A stretch of DNA of 64,000 nucleotides, taken from NCBI GenBank assembly GCA_018296165.2, contig JACKQL020000002.1, positions 2,418,001 through 2,482,000 of the forward strand. The letters run 5' to 3'. Under the pieces are notes generated by a model. The model worked only from the letters and a program-made list of their open reading frames with translations, was not told the DNA's origin and searched no databases. This document shows positions 1 through 12,975 of this stretch, piece after piece. Both the position numbers and the translations under genes were made by a program. How positions within the stretch are numbered: position 1 is the stretch's first letter; each line of letters opens with the position of its first letter. The stretch comes from Termitomyces sp. T153 (Eukaryota > Basidiomycota > Agaricomycetes > Agaricales > Lyophyllaceae).

Positions 1-342
1 TCTTATGGCGGTCAAAAAGATAATATTGTGAAACTCACAGTAGAACATCGATATATCCATGTCCGTTCCGTACTGCGTGTTATGCCCTAAAACAAGTTCG
101 ATCGAATCAGCGTACGAAAGAAAATGCTCCTCACAATCCGCGACCATTTGATTCGTCTGACTGAGGACATCATTAAGGTCGACTGCGATCACAGGCCTGC
201 TGGAACATGAAGGTAGGTATAGTGATATGAGTTTTTCTAGAGCAGCTTTTTCAGCCTGTTCCTGTTGTTCAGGTATTTCATTGAAATCTGCATGATCTCC
301 AGATGGGGATTCAAGCCACTGTCGAGAGCCAGCAGCAGACAT
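1..342 (-). CDS. HAD-superfamily phosphatase-like protein, 5' part only
   Basis: The first about 100 codons of a gene that runs off the left edge of the window. The ATG is at 342. After an acidic lead rich in Glu and Gln comes a segment reading PVIAVDLNDVLSQTN, which matches the DxDxx motif I of HAD-type phosphatases, with the second Asp replaced by Asn (DLND rather than DLDD). An intron at 87-134 (48 bp, gtgagg...ttttag) restores the reading VADWHNTQYGTDM, the usual continuation in fungal proteins of this kind. A second donor (gtgagt) lies at 33-38, so the remaining 32 bp at the edge are probably intron. The substrate cannot be told. The promoter is short, because a transposon ends only 82 bp upstream of the ATG. 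Confidence 0.6.
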   Translation of the reverse strand, partial: MSAAGSRQWLESPSGDHADFNEIPEQQEQAEKAALEKLISLYLPSCSSRPVIAVDLNDVLSQTNQMVADCEEHFLSYADSIELVLGHNTQYGTDMDISMFYCEFHNIIFLTAIR

Positions 343-423
343 AATCCAAGAGATGGTACTTATGTGTCAACTCAATGAGTTGCCGGAGCCGCGAGATCAA
401 TCAAAACGACAAGTCGATGCTTG

Positions 424-1416
424 TACTGTCATGTGTCACAATGTGAAATTTGCGTATAGCAACTAATACACTTACTCTCCAGGTACGGAAAAAGAACATA
501 GATGATAACAGTATAGATCATGAGTGCTCTATGCTTATCTTATAGAAAATTGGAGTTGTTGAAGTGTAGAAAATCCCAAAGTGTGAAATCAGACCAAGTT
601 TTGTAACGCACCTGGGCTCGGTGAAATGAATCATCAGAGAGTATGCAAAATTTAATTATACAGAATCTTTTGATACATACACAGTGTCTTAAATATAATA
701 TTCCGAGGAATAGAACAAAGTGGAAAGCCCCAGGAAGTGGAAATCTTTGTGTTCGACCCAAGAAAGTGTGACGATTTAGGGGCTATTGAGACTCCGCATA
801 TGAGGCAGAAGCACACAAACAATGACACCGATGCATCATTCAATGAGATTTTAGCTTCACAGCCACATTACAGTGTCGTCGCCTCAATACCATGGCAGGG
901 ACCATACCTACCCCACTATATCTTACTCAACCAACCTTACATCACTTTTCTTCTCCCCCATCCATCCATCTTCCCTAGGGTACCATTATTCTACTCAACT
1001 CCATGCTGGCCCATCAACAATGCCACGGTACTCAGATCACTACATTGCACCCTCACATAGCTTAGACAGTAATTTTCCTCAGTAATACATTTTTTCTACT
1101 GTTCATAAGATATACCACCATGCGAGCAGCAATTACATCGACCATGAGCCATTGTTTGAGGATCCTTCCAAGCGGAGCCAGAACTTGCTTGACCTGTGAC
1201 CTGGATGTGACAATAATTTCACTTCTCGGATTTTTGGTACCTCTGACTCGGTCATGGGCCGACATCTCTCACATGGTCGAAATCTCCCTAAAAAAATCAC
1301 TACCTACTAGATCATAAGTAAACTTAGATTGCTTAGAGGTTTGAAGGCTATAAGCCCAGGGGACAGAGCTACAAGAAAAACTGGCTAAAGATTTCATCTC
1401 CCGACACATGACAGTA
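424..1416. mobile_element. TA-flanked inverted-repeat DNA transposon, non-autonomous copy 1
   Basis: The ends are inverted repeats: tactgtcatgtgtc at 424-437 and its complement gacacatgacagta at 1403-1416. Both begin or end with TA, as expected for a TA target duplication of Tc1/mariner/pogo elements. The element is 993 bp. Its left 350 bp and a block near its right end (around 1155-1245) are clearly similar to the element at 42094-43127, which still carries a transposase remnant. This copy shows only short, broken reading frames, so it cannot encode its own transposase. It lies between the HAD-like gene and the 3' end of the carbonic anhydrase gene. Confidence 0.75.
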
Positions 1417-1488
1417 GTCGGAATAATGACGCATACTTGAATAGTACAATTTTAATTATTTAATTGTATCAACATATACGTACTTAAC

Positions 1489-2215
1489 TCAAACAATCTG
1501 GGAGACCTGAGCAAATTATTAGAACTTGGACTGATGGGACACATCGAGTATAGTACCTTTCCGGTTTCGACATGGTAAATCCAACCGGTCACTATTGTAT
1601 CTTTGAGGACCAAGGGATGCTCCTTCAAGAACTCGACGTCGTCTTTGACTGATTTCTCGAGGTCTGAGAACTCCAAAAAATGGATCTGGTCCACGGCCTG
1701 TGCAATAGCTGTATTTCCTGGGTCTGCCTCTTTTACGATACGGCGAAGATGATCAGTGGTGAACGTCAACATTCCACATCCAGTGTGGTGGAAGATCGCA
1801 ATTTCTCGGGTGCCAAGAAGCCGCTGAGAGATTATGATACTACGGATTGCATCTTTCCTGAGTTATCAAAGATATTCATGAGTGATCCGCGTACTCTCGA
1901 GGTGAGGGGGTCACTTACGCACAGCCCCCCGCATTGCGAATGACATGAGCATCTCCGAGTTCGATTCCCAATTGACTCGCTGGTCTACAGTGATAGTCTT
2001 AATTTCACATCCAACGAATCACAAGTCAAACTCGCACTCGACACGAGCGTCTATACAAGTCACTATAGATGGAGTCATGAGTCATCTCATCTCATTATCC
2101 TAAGGTAGCACTGACCAACAATGAATTGCTTTGCTGGTGGTAAAGGCAATCCGCCCTTGTCAAAAGTCGCAGCATATTTTCGATTGCGTTGAGGAAACTC
2201 GAGATAGTTGGACAT
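1489..2215 (-). CDS. Beta-class carbonic anhydrase
   Basis: Interconverts CO2 and bicarbonate. Five exons can be read: 2215-2116, 2062-2038, 1984-1919, 1857-1557 and 1506-1489. They total 510 nt and give 169 residues. Joined, they show VTCIDAR (zinc-ligand Cys and the Asp-Arg dyad), a short NAGG turn, and HHTGCG, which supplies the zinc-ligand His and Cys. The protein is short for the class and looks like the compact fungal or bacterial HHTGCG type. No targeting peptide is evident, so it is probably cytosolic. All four introns are GT-AG and 50-61 bp. The start at 2215 (MSNYLEFPQ) is preferred over an upstream in-frame ATG at 2281, because family members begin close to this point. It is transcribed away from the RINT1-like gene. 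Confidence 0.88.
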
Positions 2216-2577
2216 GATGGTAAACGGGAAGCTAGAAGAATCATTGTGGGCTATAAGACCAATCTCAGTGATGATATTCAATTCGGCAGTACACGAGTGT
2301 GGGTATTCTTTGAGGAATTCGGGACCTGTAGACCTCGAATCGAATAGGGCATATGACAGAGTCAGGCATCAGGCATCAATCAGGACCAGACACAACTGAG
2401 AGGTAACACGAATCCAAGACCGAATATACGTAGGACCCATGCGTCAACGTCAAAGTCTGCCATGATGGACTCTCACATGCATCCATGCTGAAGGCGTGTG
2501 TTTGGACTACTTTGGAATCACGCGGCTGTTTGAACGTCGACGTCACATGTGTTCGGGCGACACGATCTCTGCCGCAG
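2216..2577. promoter_or_regulatory. Divergent spacer between carbonic anhydrase and RINT1-like gene
   Basis: About 360 bp between two genes read in opposite directions, so it must hold both promoters. Small open frames here have no recognisable product. No clear TATA box or repeated motif was seen. Confidence 0.4.
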
Positions 2578-5500
2578 ATGACCTCAGTGCAAATTAGGAC
2601 GTTCTCAGCCCCTCCAGATATCCGCAAAATTCACGAGAAGTCAAGGACTTCCCTCAACACACGCTTCCGAAGTCTAGACGACCTCGACGAACTCGAAACT
2701 CTAGTGCTTGAAGCACAACAGCGCAATGATGATCTCCAAAACAAGGTGCGTCCCCAACGCTCGCAGACATAGAGGGTTGACTTAGTACTCTGGCAGTTTA
2801 GTTCTCGTTGTCCCGGTCCAAGATAGCAACTCTGTTCGTAGATACTCGTATATCCGCCGGAACATACATCGACACCGCACAAGAACTCTCGCTCTTGCGG
2901 CATTCTCTGACAGATGATCTAACTGAGCTTTCACAAGAGTTAATATCTACTCTGTCGGAGGGCGAAAGTAAATCTACGCTCCTTGAGGATATAGAGACTT
3001 TGCACCGTAATTTGAGGGAGCTTCAGAGTGTAAAGGGTTATGTACAGGTCATAGAGCATGCCCTCAGATTAAGGTAAGGGACGACTGGACAGTCTTGTTT
3101 CAAAATCTCCATTCATTGTCTTTCTAGCGAACGTTCAGCGGAACAAATCCGTAGCGCGAAGTTAACAATTTCTACGACTTCTCTCAGCGAATATCAAACT
3201 TTACAAGCATTTGTCAAGCAGGTCACTGAGGCCTGCTCTAAACTGGAAGACGATTCTGGCGACCAAACTTTGAATTTGGTTTCATTCGTGAAGGATATTC
3301 TCGAGAGAGCATGGGCCAAAATACAAGACACTCTTTCGGGGTGAGTTCGATGCGAATATCGTCAATTCTCTCAGTTAAACCTAGACAATTTGACAAGACA
3401 CCTGAATGCGAGCGCTGAAAAGATCGGTTGGCCTACCGCCGTTGATTACCCATCAGCTTCCGTGGAAGATAGAGCTGAGTTTGAACACGCGTTCCGCAAC
3501 TTGTTGAGGCTTCAAAACTGGTAAAGACGTTTGCCTTGACCGCTGAAGTGTTCGACTGACTACCAAGGTCCAGGGGCGAACAGAACCGGGGCGATCAGAC
3601 CATCCATGTCTCTGCGAAGAGAAACGGTCTGTACCCTCTGCAGGCACTTGTTCACCCCATAGCTTTGAGGTTTAAATACCACTTCGACAGTACAAGGCCA
3701 ACGAACAGATTGGACAAGGTGCCTAGCATTAATCTGTCTGACAAATCGTCTAAATCATGAACTTTAGCCTGAATGGTACTTTACACACGTTCTTAATGTT
3801 GCTCACGAACATCGAACTTTCATGGAAACGGTCATACAAAGGCTATTGGACTCATCAGATTATCGTAACATAAAAGCTTGGGTAATTCTACATCTTGGAG
3901 ATTGGTTCATGGATACTGATACATTTACCAGCACGAATTTACCTATCTATTATTGCCATTACTGTCACGTAAGCTCAAGCATACAGTTCCAGCGCTCCTT
4001 TCACGTCCTTCCTTGTTGGCCCATACGATCTATCAAGCACTTACCTTCGATGCCGCTCTTCTGGATGAGGGGTTCCTAATACAGGAGACATCCGCACCCC
4101 AACAACTTAATCCTGAAGGAAAATGGGAAGGAGTAAGCGGAATGATCATCGGAAATGACGAGTGGTTTGAAGCATGGTTAAGAGGCGAACAGAATTGTAC
4201 GTATTCTGCTTGAATAGAATTATCCATGACCTCAGTTTTTCTTTCGTATGTAGTCGCAGAAGAGCAGTATCATGAGATTATCAGTACATCTGATGCTTGG
4301 CTTATCGCGGGTGCTGAGCAGGACCAAGATGATGTCCCTGGAGATCTTAAGGCGACTCACTCAGCTCGTAGAATATGTTCCTTAATTGAACAAGTCACAG
4401 GTGAATACAGTTCAACCTGAGTTTCTTCTTCAGATCCTAAATCTTTCCAACAGATCGATATTCTCCATTGCCTCGGTCCATGCAATGTATCAGTTTTTTA
4501 CTTTCCGTGCAACTGCCTCTATTACACTCCTATCATGGCCGGATTTCTGCCTCTCTTGATGCTTTCGAAACTTTATCTTCTGCCTTTGTCCGAGCTGTTC
4601 CTGGTGCCCTTAGTGTCAGTCTCGGCAAGGAGGAGGGTAGGGTTCATGTCGATAATAGGGGACTTACTAGTGGCGTTGAGGGTGTCCAACGATTATGCAA
4701 AGCTCTGCTCAGCGCTAAATATGTCGAAAGGACGATACGTGGCTGGGCCGAAGAATTGGTAAATGATTTCCCAGATATGTATGGGCAGTGCTGAGCAGTA
4801 ATCAAATAGTTTTTTGTTGAATTATGGGCAGAGATCAACCACAAGGACGAGTTACGCAACACAGCACTAGCAAATCCTTTGCTACCAGACCCCAAAGCTG
4901 AAAGAGAGGAAATACCTGAAGATACCCTGTTTGATGAAGTGCTTGCCCGCTACGATCGTCTTGTCAATCGAGCGGAGGGTATGATCGTACAGCAAGTTTG
5001 TGGCGAAATCGAGGGTTTACTCAAAGCTCATTTCTCAACTTTGTCGTAAGTCAACTTTTTCCCTAAATCACTGCAGCTCATTAGTTTTCTCTTTTAGACC
5101 TAAACCTGACTCACAGTCAGATAATGCCGATGAAATTAGCTTATCTCAGACATTGTTGGCACCCATGGCTCTTCTTTCATCTCATCTTACCTTCCTGCGA
5201 ACGAGCATGTCCCAAGCTATTCTGACGAATCTTTACCGGAGAATAATATCGAGATTGGCTGATCACATCTTACATCGACAAATTGTCTATCGCAGCCGGT
5301 TCGATGTGGCAGAAGGCAAAAACATTCGTGCCGAATGTGAGTTGTGGGTTGAAACTTGCCGGATTGCGTTAGGTGGGGCTCTTCCAGGCGGAAGGGCAAG
5401 AATCGATACTCCATGGACAAGGTTACTGCAAGCAGCCAGCCTGGCTAGCGCTGAGGGCGATGCATGGGCCACTGTAAACAGTGTCACATTTGGTACACAA

Positions 5501-5605
5501 ATTGACGACTGGGATGCTGCCATGATGCAAGCGATAGGCCCCATTGAAATGGGACGTGAGGAAGTCATGCGAATCCTTCGACGCAGGGAAGACTGCAACT
5601 ACTAA
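2578..5605 (+). CDS. RINT1/Tip20-family vesicle tethering protein
   Basis: A multi-exon gene whose product resembles RINT1 (animals) and Tip20 (yeast), subunits of the NRZ/Dsl1 complex that tethers Golgi-derived vesicles at the ER. The N-terminal part has a helical segment starting near SLDDLDELETLVLEAQ. The middle reads EFTYLLLPLLSRKLKHTVP, and the last exon (5101-5605) has LTNLYRRIISRLADHILHRQ and ends in MREEVMRILRRR-like helices typical of the family C-terminus. Introns are short, for example one beginning gtgcgt after 2744. The length, roughly 850 residues, fits the family. I chose the ATG at 2578 (MTSVQIRTF); an in-frame ATG at 2485 would add 31 residues without obvious homology. No transmembrane segment is visible, as expected for a peripheral tether. 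Confidence 0.8.
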
Positions 5606-5780
5606 TAGATTACCTCTGTAAGTTACCTTTCGATATTAGAGACTGAAAATGGTTTTCGTTATATAACTCAAACTCAGCTAGGAATGTAGTGTCATACCGC
5701 AACTAAATATGACGACTGCGAATGAGTCCATAAACGAGGTGAATCATGGTCTGTTTATCATAAATCCACTATTGCATATA

Positions 5781-7906
5781 TCATTCGTTGAGGATTACTT
5801 CTCGGTAAATTTCTCTCATCCTAATCCCCACTATCTCAGTTGTGGGCCTTTCATTGGGCTTGAACTGCCAACAACACAACATAAGTTTCCACAACGCACA
5901 TCCCTCGTTCCTCAGGCCCCTGCGGGGCTGGGTAGGAAATGGAGGTGTCGCTCCTTCACGAACCCGCGCCGCAAGCCTCAAATAATTCCTGGATCCCTTG
6001 AAAGGATCACTGTTCGTGATCAACTGGATAAGTTGAGCTGACGTCACCGATCACTGACAGCGTTGACCAGCGCTCACCTCGACTGCCAAGCTTGCAAATG
6101 AGAAGATGTCAGACTCAATGGTAGGGGTTTCCCCATTCAATACTTCAGGCGCGGACCATTGCTCCTTCGGTGGTCTTAATCACAAAAAAATCAGCGATAG
6201 GAAAAGTTGGTGCTATCTAGTTGGAGTTCATACCTACTATTCGGGTATGTTTGATTGAGGAGGTGAGAGATCCCGAAATCACTTAAGAGGGCGTTCAAAT
6301 CGCCATCCAAGAGAACATGGCTCTAGTTGAAAAGTCCGGTGAGATCACAAGTTTTCCAACAATTTTGACACCTCTACGCACGCCCCGAAGATTTCCATGA
6401 ACGATAGGAACACAGGTAGAAAAGTCTGCCCTCTGAAAAGTGTGCAGATACTTTAACCCTTCCGCAACTTCGATGCTACAAAGACTTGAAGAATCAAAAT
6501 AACTGACAGAGCATGAGATACGTACAGCTGTACGTTAGTTAGATTTTCAATGACTTCTATGATAGTTATCATGCACTGACCCATTTTAAACAATCGGCGT
6601 TGGGATGAGTGTGCAAGTAAGCACGAGCATCACCGTACTCCATCCACGGTGACACCAGGAACGGTAGCTCGTCGAGAGGTCGGCAGCAGCCTAAAAATTT
6701 TATAACATTGCAGTGATTAAGATCCTTCCACAGCTCTGCTTCATGAGTAATGCGCTAAAAATCCTCAAAATGATGCGATGCTTAAAGCACATGGGCCATA
6801 CTTTGAAGACCAGATCAATATGTTGGATAAGGTCATCGGTGTATCCCTCAAACCTCAATTGTTTGATTGCAACTGTCGTTCCTTTCCTCGATCCTTTATA
6901 TAGGAATGAGTTCGCGCTGGTGCGAACTGGTTGCCCATACAATAGAGTAAGCTCGGAGGAATCGATTACGTGAGGGAGGTAAGACCCTTCATAGGAATAA
7001 AGAGCATCACGAAGTTCTATTCGAGCTTGCCTTAGTTTTGGATCTTCATCCGAATTGGTACGTTCAATCTAATGAGGTCATGAAAAGATGGTTAAATTTA
7101 GAGAATTTTGCAGCACGGACCTCCGCTGCGAATTCCATACTTGACATTTCAGCGTGTCTCCTGATAGGGATACTTATACGATAAGGAGACTTCTTCAAGA
7201 TTTTAGCGATGTTGCTTATTATCTCCGCGTCGCCATGTGCGTCCTCGAGTTTCGCCCGTGCCATGGCTTCTGCGCTTAAGCTGTACGTGACTGCAAGTGT
7301 CTGAAGGGCCAAGTGGTTCTATCAATGAACAGCCAATGAAATTATATCTTGCGAGTCAACGACATGCAGAACAATCAAACCTGATACACCTTCCAGGCTT
7401 CATCTAGTTTACTGTTGAACGATTGAATGGAAGATTCTATTTCTCTCTTCCGCCCCAGTCTCTGCCAAAAGCCGAGCTTGGCCCACTTTTTCATCTCAGA
7501 TTCAAGGGTTCCAAGAACCCTGCATTGACATGAGATCCATCTTGAAGGCAGAGACCAATGAACTGACGATATGAAGTTCCTATATGATTCCTGCAGGCTT
7601 GACAAATATTGGATGATTATCAATAACTTGAAGTTGATACTTACGCATGATATGAATCGCTATGAGCGAGGCCGTCCGCTTCTGCTATAACTCTCTGGAA
7701 ATTTGACTTGTACTGGTTGAGCATGAATTCACAATTTTTGCCCAACTGTTTAGCCTGAGCTCTGTTGATTTGTACTTCCTTGTGAGGGCCATCAGCATTA
7801 TAGACGACGAGAGACCTATCCAATCTCTAACCTTCGCAAAAGCAATGATAGATTTGACAATCTCAACGGCCATACCACTAGCTAACCCTACACTGAAGTC
7901 TGCCAT
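5781..7906 (-). CDS. MLKL-like N-terminal helical domain fused to a degenerate protein kinase domain
   Basis: A multi-exon gene starting at 7906. It opens with a Gly/Ala-rich hydrophobic helix (MADFSVGLASGMAVEIV) and about 200 residues of helices, including a basic patch (FWQRLGRKREIE) and NSKLDEAWKVYQ. This pattern resembles the MLKL N-terminal domain-like helical bundles found in many mushroom kinase proteins. A kinase fold follows. The VAIK lysine (near 6870) and the DFG (near 6290) are present. The catalytic loop reads HGNLRG, with Asn in place of the catalytic Asp, and the glycine loop is poor (RTSANSFLYKG instead of GxGxxG). The C-lobe ends with CCWQFKPNERP. It is therefore probably a pseudokinase of the tyrosine-kinase-like group. 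By analogy with MLKL the N-terminal part could act on membranes; that is inference. The last exon is taken to stop at 5781, and exact splice sites in the middle are uncertain. Confidence 0.65.
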
Positions 7907-9530
7907 ATTGATTGGAAAGGGATGTAGAGCTCTACTCTTATGTTACATAAAGAATCACAAAGATACACTCCCTTTGGTTATTGATAATCCTGTGAACATC
8001 GACAATCTAGACTGCGTACAAGAACGCAACTCAATTCAGGACGGGATTTTTCATCACTTACAACTCAAGGCATGCAACAATATTGCACTGATTCAACTAG
8101 ATGGCAGCCAGAGTGGAATGAAATTTTGGCCAGAGATTTGAAAGGGCATGAGATTGCCGAAAAATCATCAAGGAGATTGCATTGAGCGTGACAACCTGCA
8201 CGGCTCTAGAGCAGGGAAGGTGTAGTAACGAGTTCTCGGTATGGATACTCATATTTTAATCAGTGCTGTGCATGTCATTCAACAGCAACTGCGTTGAGCA
8301 AGCATACATACATACATTCATTCAAGTGTACATGTAACTACATACATTTTCTCACATAAATGTTCGGAGTTTTTTTGAATTAGACCGAAGTACATACGTA
8401 TATACGTTATATAGTATGCAAATAATACACATATGGATGGATGGATGGATCTCTGTTTTGCGCCGTCAAGCCACCGATCGGGCTAAGGGGCGAGCTGTAA
8501 CTGTACAGCTACGTGTGTGAGTTACTAAGTAATATGTAGTCGTTGATCCGGGCCTTTCCTTGTTGTAATTTTGCTAGGGTAAATGGGTAGGGTAGGGCGA
8601 TGTGTAGTAGCAGACTGGATGAAATGTCCTGTGTGAAATGAAACGGAGCGAATCATAGAAATGAGAAATGAGATTAAAGCGGAATTGGAGCCTCTGGCTC
8701 CTTTTGTGTGTCTGCTATGCGTCGCGTGTCCGCTGGTGGTGTCCGTTGCGCAGGCCTGTGAGTGTACCCCACTCTCTGGTATACCGTTGTTTACACATAT
8801 CGCCCGTAGATCGGTGCAATCTCCTGCCCGCGGAACTGTTGGCCTGGAATTACAAGTCCGGAAGAAATAATCCAGCAAGATAAACCCATGAGGAAGATAG
8901 GCCTAGGAGACAATGCCTACATCGAGGCCCGACTCGGAGGGCGGCATCCATGCACTAAAACCCCGCTCTGTGCCGCCTGTAGTGGCGGCGAGGGTTTCAG
9001 GGTCTGACCATGTATTGCTCTATTTTTGTATCGGTGGGAGATAAGATGTCATATAGCGTTTTTGATTACAGCACTAGCGCTTTCCGAAAATTGGGTTTCT
9101 TGCATGGTCTTGTAACAACACATAAGTCCCCCAGGACGTGGGAGGCGCGGACGGCTTTCGATAGGGTATATGAGGCTAATATAACAACAACAGCTGAGAC
9201 AGGACAGGGAAAACTCTGAATCTTCTAGCTAATATTAGGCTCGTTACCAGGCTGTCCACGTTCCTCGTATGTCTCGTGGGCAGGCCGGTGACGAGTCCAG
9301 ATGAGTACAGCTATTTCATTTTGAGGAAACACTGGGATTTGGTTCCTAATGTGGGTTCCTACAAGACACATTCATATCATGACCGATGTGGGCAGATGTG
9401 GGAACATGCACTTGGAACGAGTGATTGACCAAAAAATGTTGAGAGAATCCATCATTCCAAAGATACGCCGAAGCTAAGATGCATTTGAAATCACGCCGAG
9501 AAGCAAAAACGAAGAATCTATCACACTCAA
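7907..9530. other. Gene-free stretch with microsatellites and a hairpin
   Basis: No convincing gene. It holds short tandem repeats: acatacat-type runs near 8305-8345 and (atgg)4 near 8431-8450. It also holds a strong hairpin at 8957-8998, listed separately. Open frames of 60-120 codons around 8525-8880 on both strands have no recognisable domain, and opposite-strand frames overlap. The 3' flank of MCM3 lies at the right end. Confidence 0.5.
8957..8998. other. Strong imperfect hairpin, possible structured RNA
   Basis: The arms gccgcc (8972-8977) and ggcggc (8984-8989) pair perfectly around the loop tgtagt. An outer arm aaaccc (8958-8963) pairs with gggttt (8992-8997). No known RNA family was recognised: no box C/D pair, no Sm site in the right place, and no tRNA promoter. 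It could be a terminator-like fold, part of an unannotated non-coding RNA, or chance. Confidence 0.3.
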
Positions 9531-12269
<2,739 letters not shown>

Positions 12270-12289
12270 GATAGTGGTCCTGAGAGCAG

Positions 12290-12306
12290 TCGCGTTTGAC
12301 ACGCGA
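12290..12306. promoter_or_regulatory. Palindromic ACGCG pair upstream of MCM3
   Basis: tcgcgt (12290-12295), a 5-bp spacer, then acgcga (12301-12306) form a perfect inverted repeat 21-37 bp upstream of the preferred MCM3 start. ACGCG is the core of the MluI cell-cycle box bound by MBF-type factors that drive G1/S genes in fungi. The link to MBF is inference from the motif and the gene. Confidence 0.45.
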
Positions 12307-12638
12307 CAGAATCACTAATTACACACGTCAACAATGACATTCTCACGCCATCCAGGACACAAGCAATGTTCTTATTCAATTCACGACTAGAGGTCCTTGT
12401 GTACTAGTACTAGTAGTCAACTACAAGTACATAAAATCGAGGATAACGTCAGAGAGATGAAAATATGGCGACTTTAATCAGAGTGAAGAAACAGGGGACT
12501 ATAAAGGGTAGTCTGGATTCGAAGATAGTAAATGAGGTGAAGTCAGTTCGACATCATCAGAGCCATGGTATCTTTTCGAAGACATTAGATCAAGATAACT
12601 AGACAAGTTCCTTTCTGATTGACCCACCAACTAGATTA

Positions 12639-12975
12639 TCACCAATCTCGAACACTGCCTGCCTCACGCTTCCAGTCCCTAACACTACCAGCCTCACGCT
12701 TCCAATCCCTAACACTGCCTGCTTCGCGCTTCCAATCCCTAACACTACCTGCTTCGCGCTTCAAACCAGAAAGAACGTCAGCGGGAGATTCCTGCGGCGA
12801 ATCTCGCCTCCAGTCCCGGACGCTACCAGCCTCCCTGTCAACAACCTACAAAACAGATCAGCCAAATGGTGAATGCCCATAGAATAATCATCCTCACTGT
12901 CGGCGCAGGTAAGGCAGAGATAGCAACCACAAAGAGCAAAGAAACAATGGCGAAAGAACGTGTAATGAAGAGCAT
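12639..12975 (-). CDS. Secreted Kex2-type repeat peptide precursor (KEP-like), 94 residues
   Basis: Two exons, 12975-12898 and 12845-12639, with a 52-bp GT-AG intron at 12846-12897. Exon 1 is a signal peptide: MLFITR, a hydrophobic core SFAIVSLLFVVAIS, then ALPAPT. Exon 2 gives VVDR, the octapeptide EAGSVRDW, RR, a 14-residue spacer DSPQESPADVLSGL, then four perfect units of KR-EAGSVRDW, ending directly in a stop. KR and RR are Kex2 cleavage sites. Glu-Ala after Lys-Arg is the type of dipeptide that Ste13 removes from yeast alpha-factor, so the mature peptide would be EAGSVRDW or GSVRDW. The last copy needs no C-terminal trimming. The unit has no Cys or Tyr and the precursor has no CaaX end, so it is neither a typical basidiomycete mating pheromone nor a dikaritin-type core. 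Function is unknown; a signalling or surface-active peptide is inferred only from the architecture. Confidence 0.85.
12642..12761 (-). repeat. Four tandem 30-bp units encoding KR-EAGSVRDW
   Basis: Four 30-bp units lie at 12761-12732, 12731-12702, 12701-12672 and 12671-12642 when read on the minus strand. All base differences between units are synonymous (GGT/GGC, CGC/CGT, GAA/GAG, GCA/GCT, GAT/GAC, AGG/CGA). A fifth, more diverged copy of the 24-bp octapeptide part is at 12833-12810. Confidence 0.92.

Noticed and set aside
7770..8141. 123-codon plus-strand open frame
   Set aside because: Its first part is the complement of the first exons of the MLKL-like gene, and the rest has no recognisable domain.
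8525..8880. Overlapping open frames of 70-117 codons on both strands
   Set aside because: No domain, no intron logic, and both strands are open at once, so they look like chance.
12270..12302. Upstream in-frame ATG of MCM3 at 12302
   Set aside because: It adds 11 residues without family support and overlaps the ACGCG palindrome; kept only as an alternative.
12619..12882. Plus-strand open frame with repeated LPASRFQS units
   Set aside because: It is the opposite-strand image of the KR-EAGSVRDW repeat; the minus strand has the signal peptide, intron and stop that make a sensible gene.
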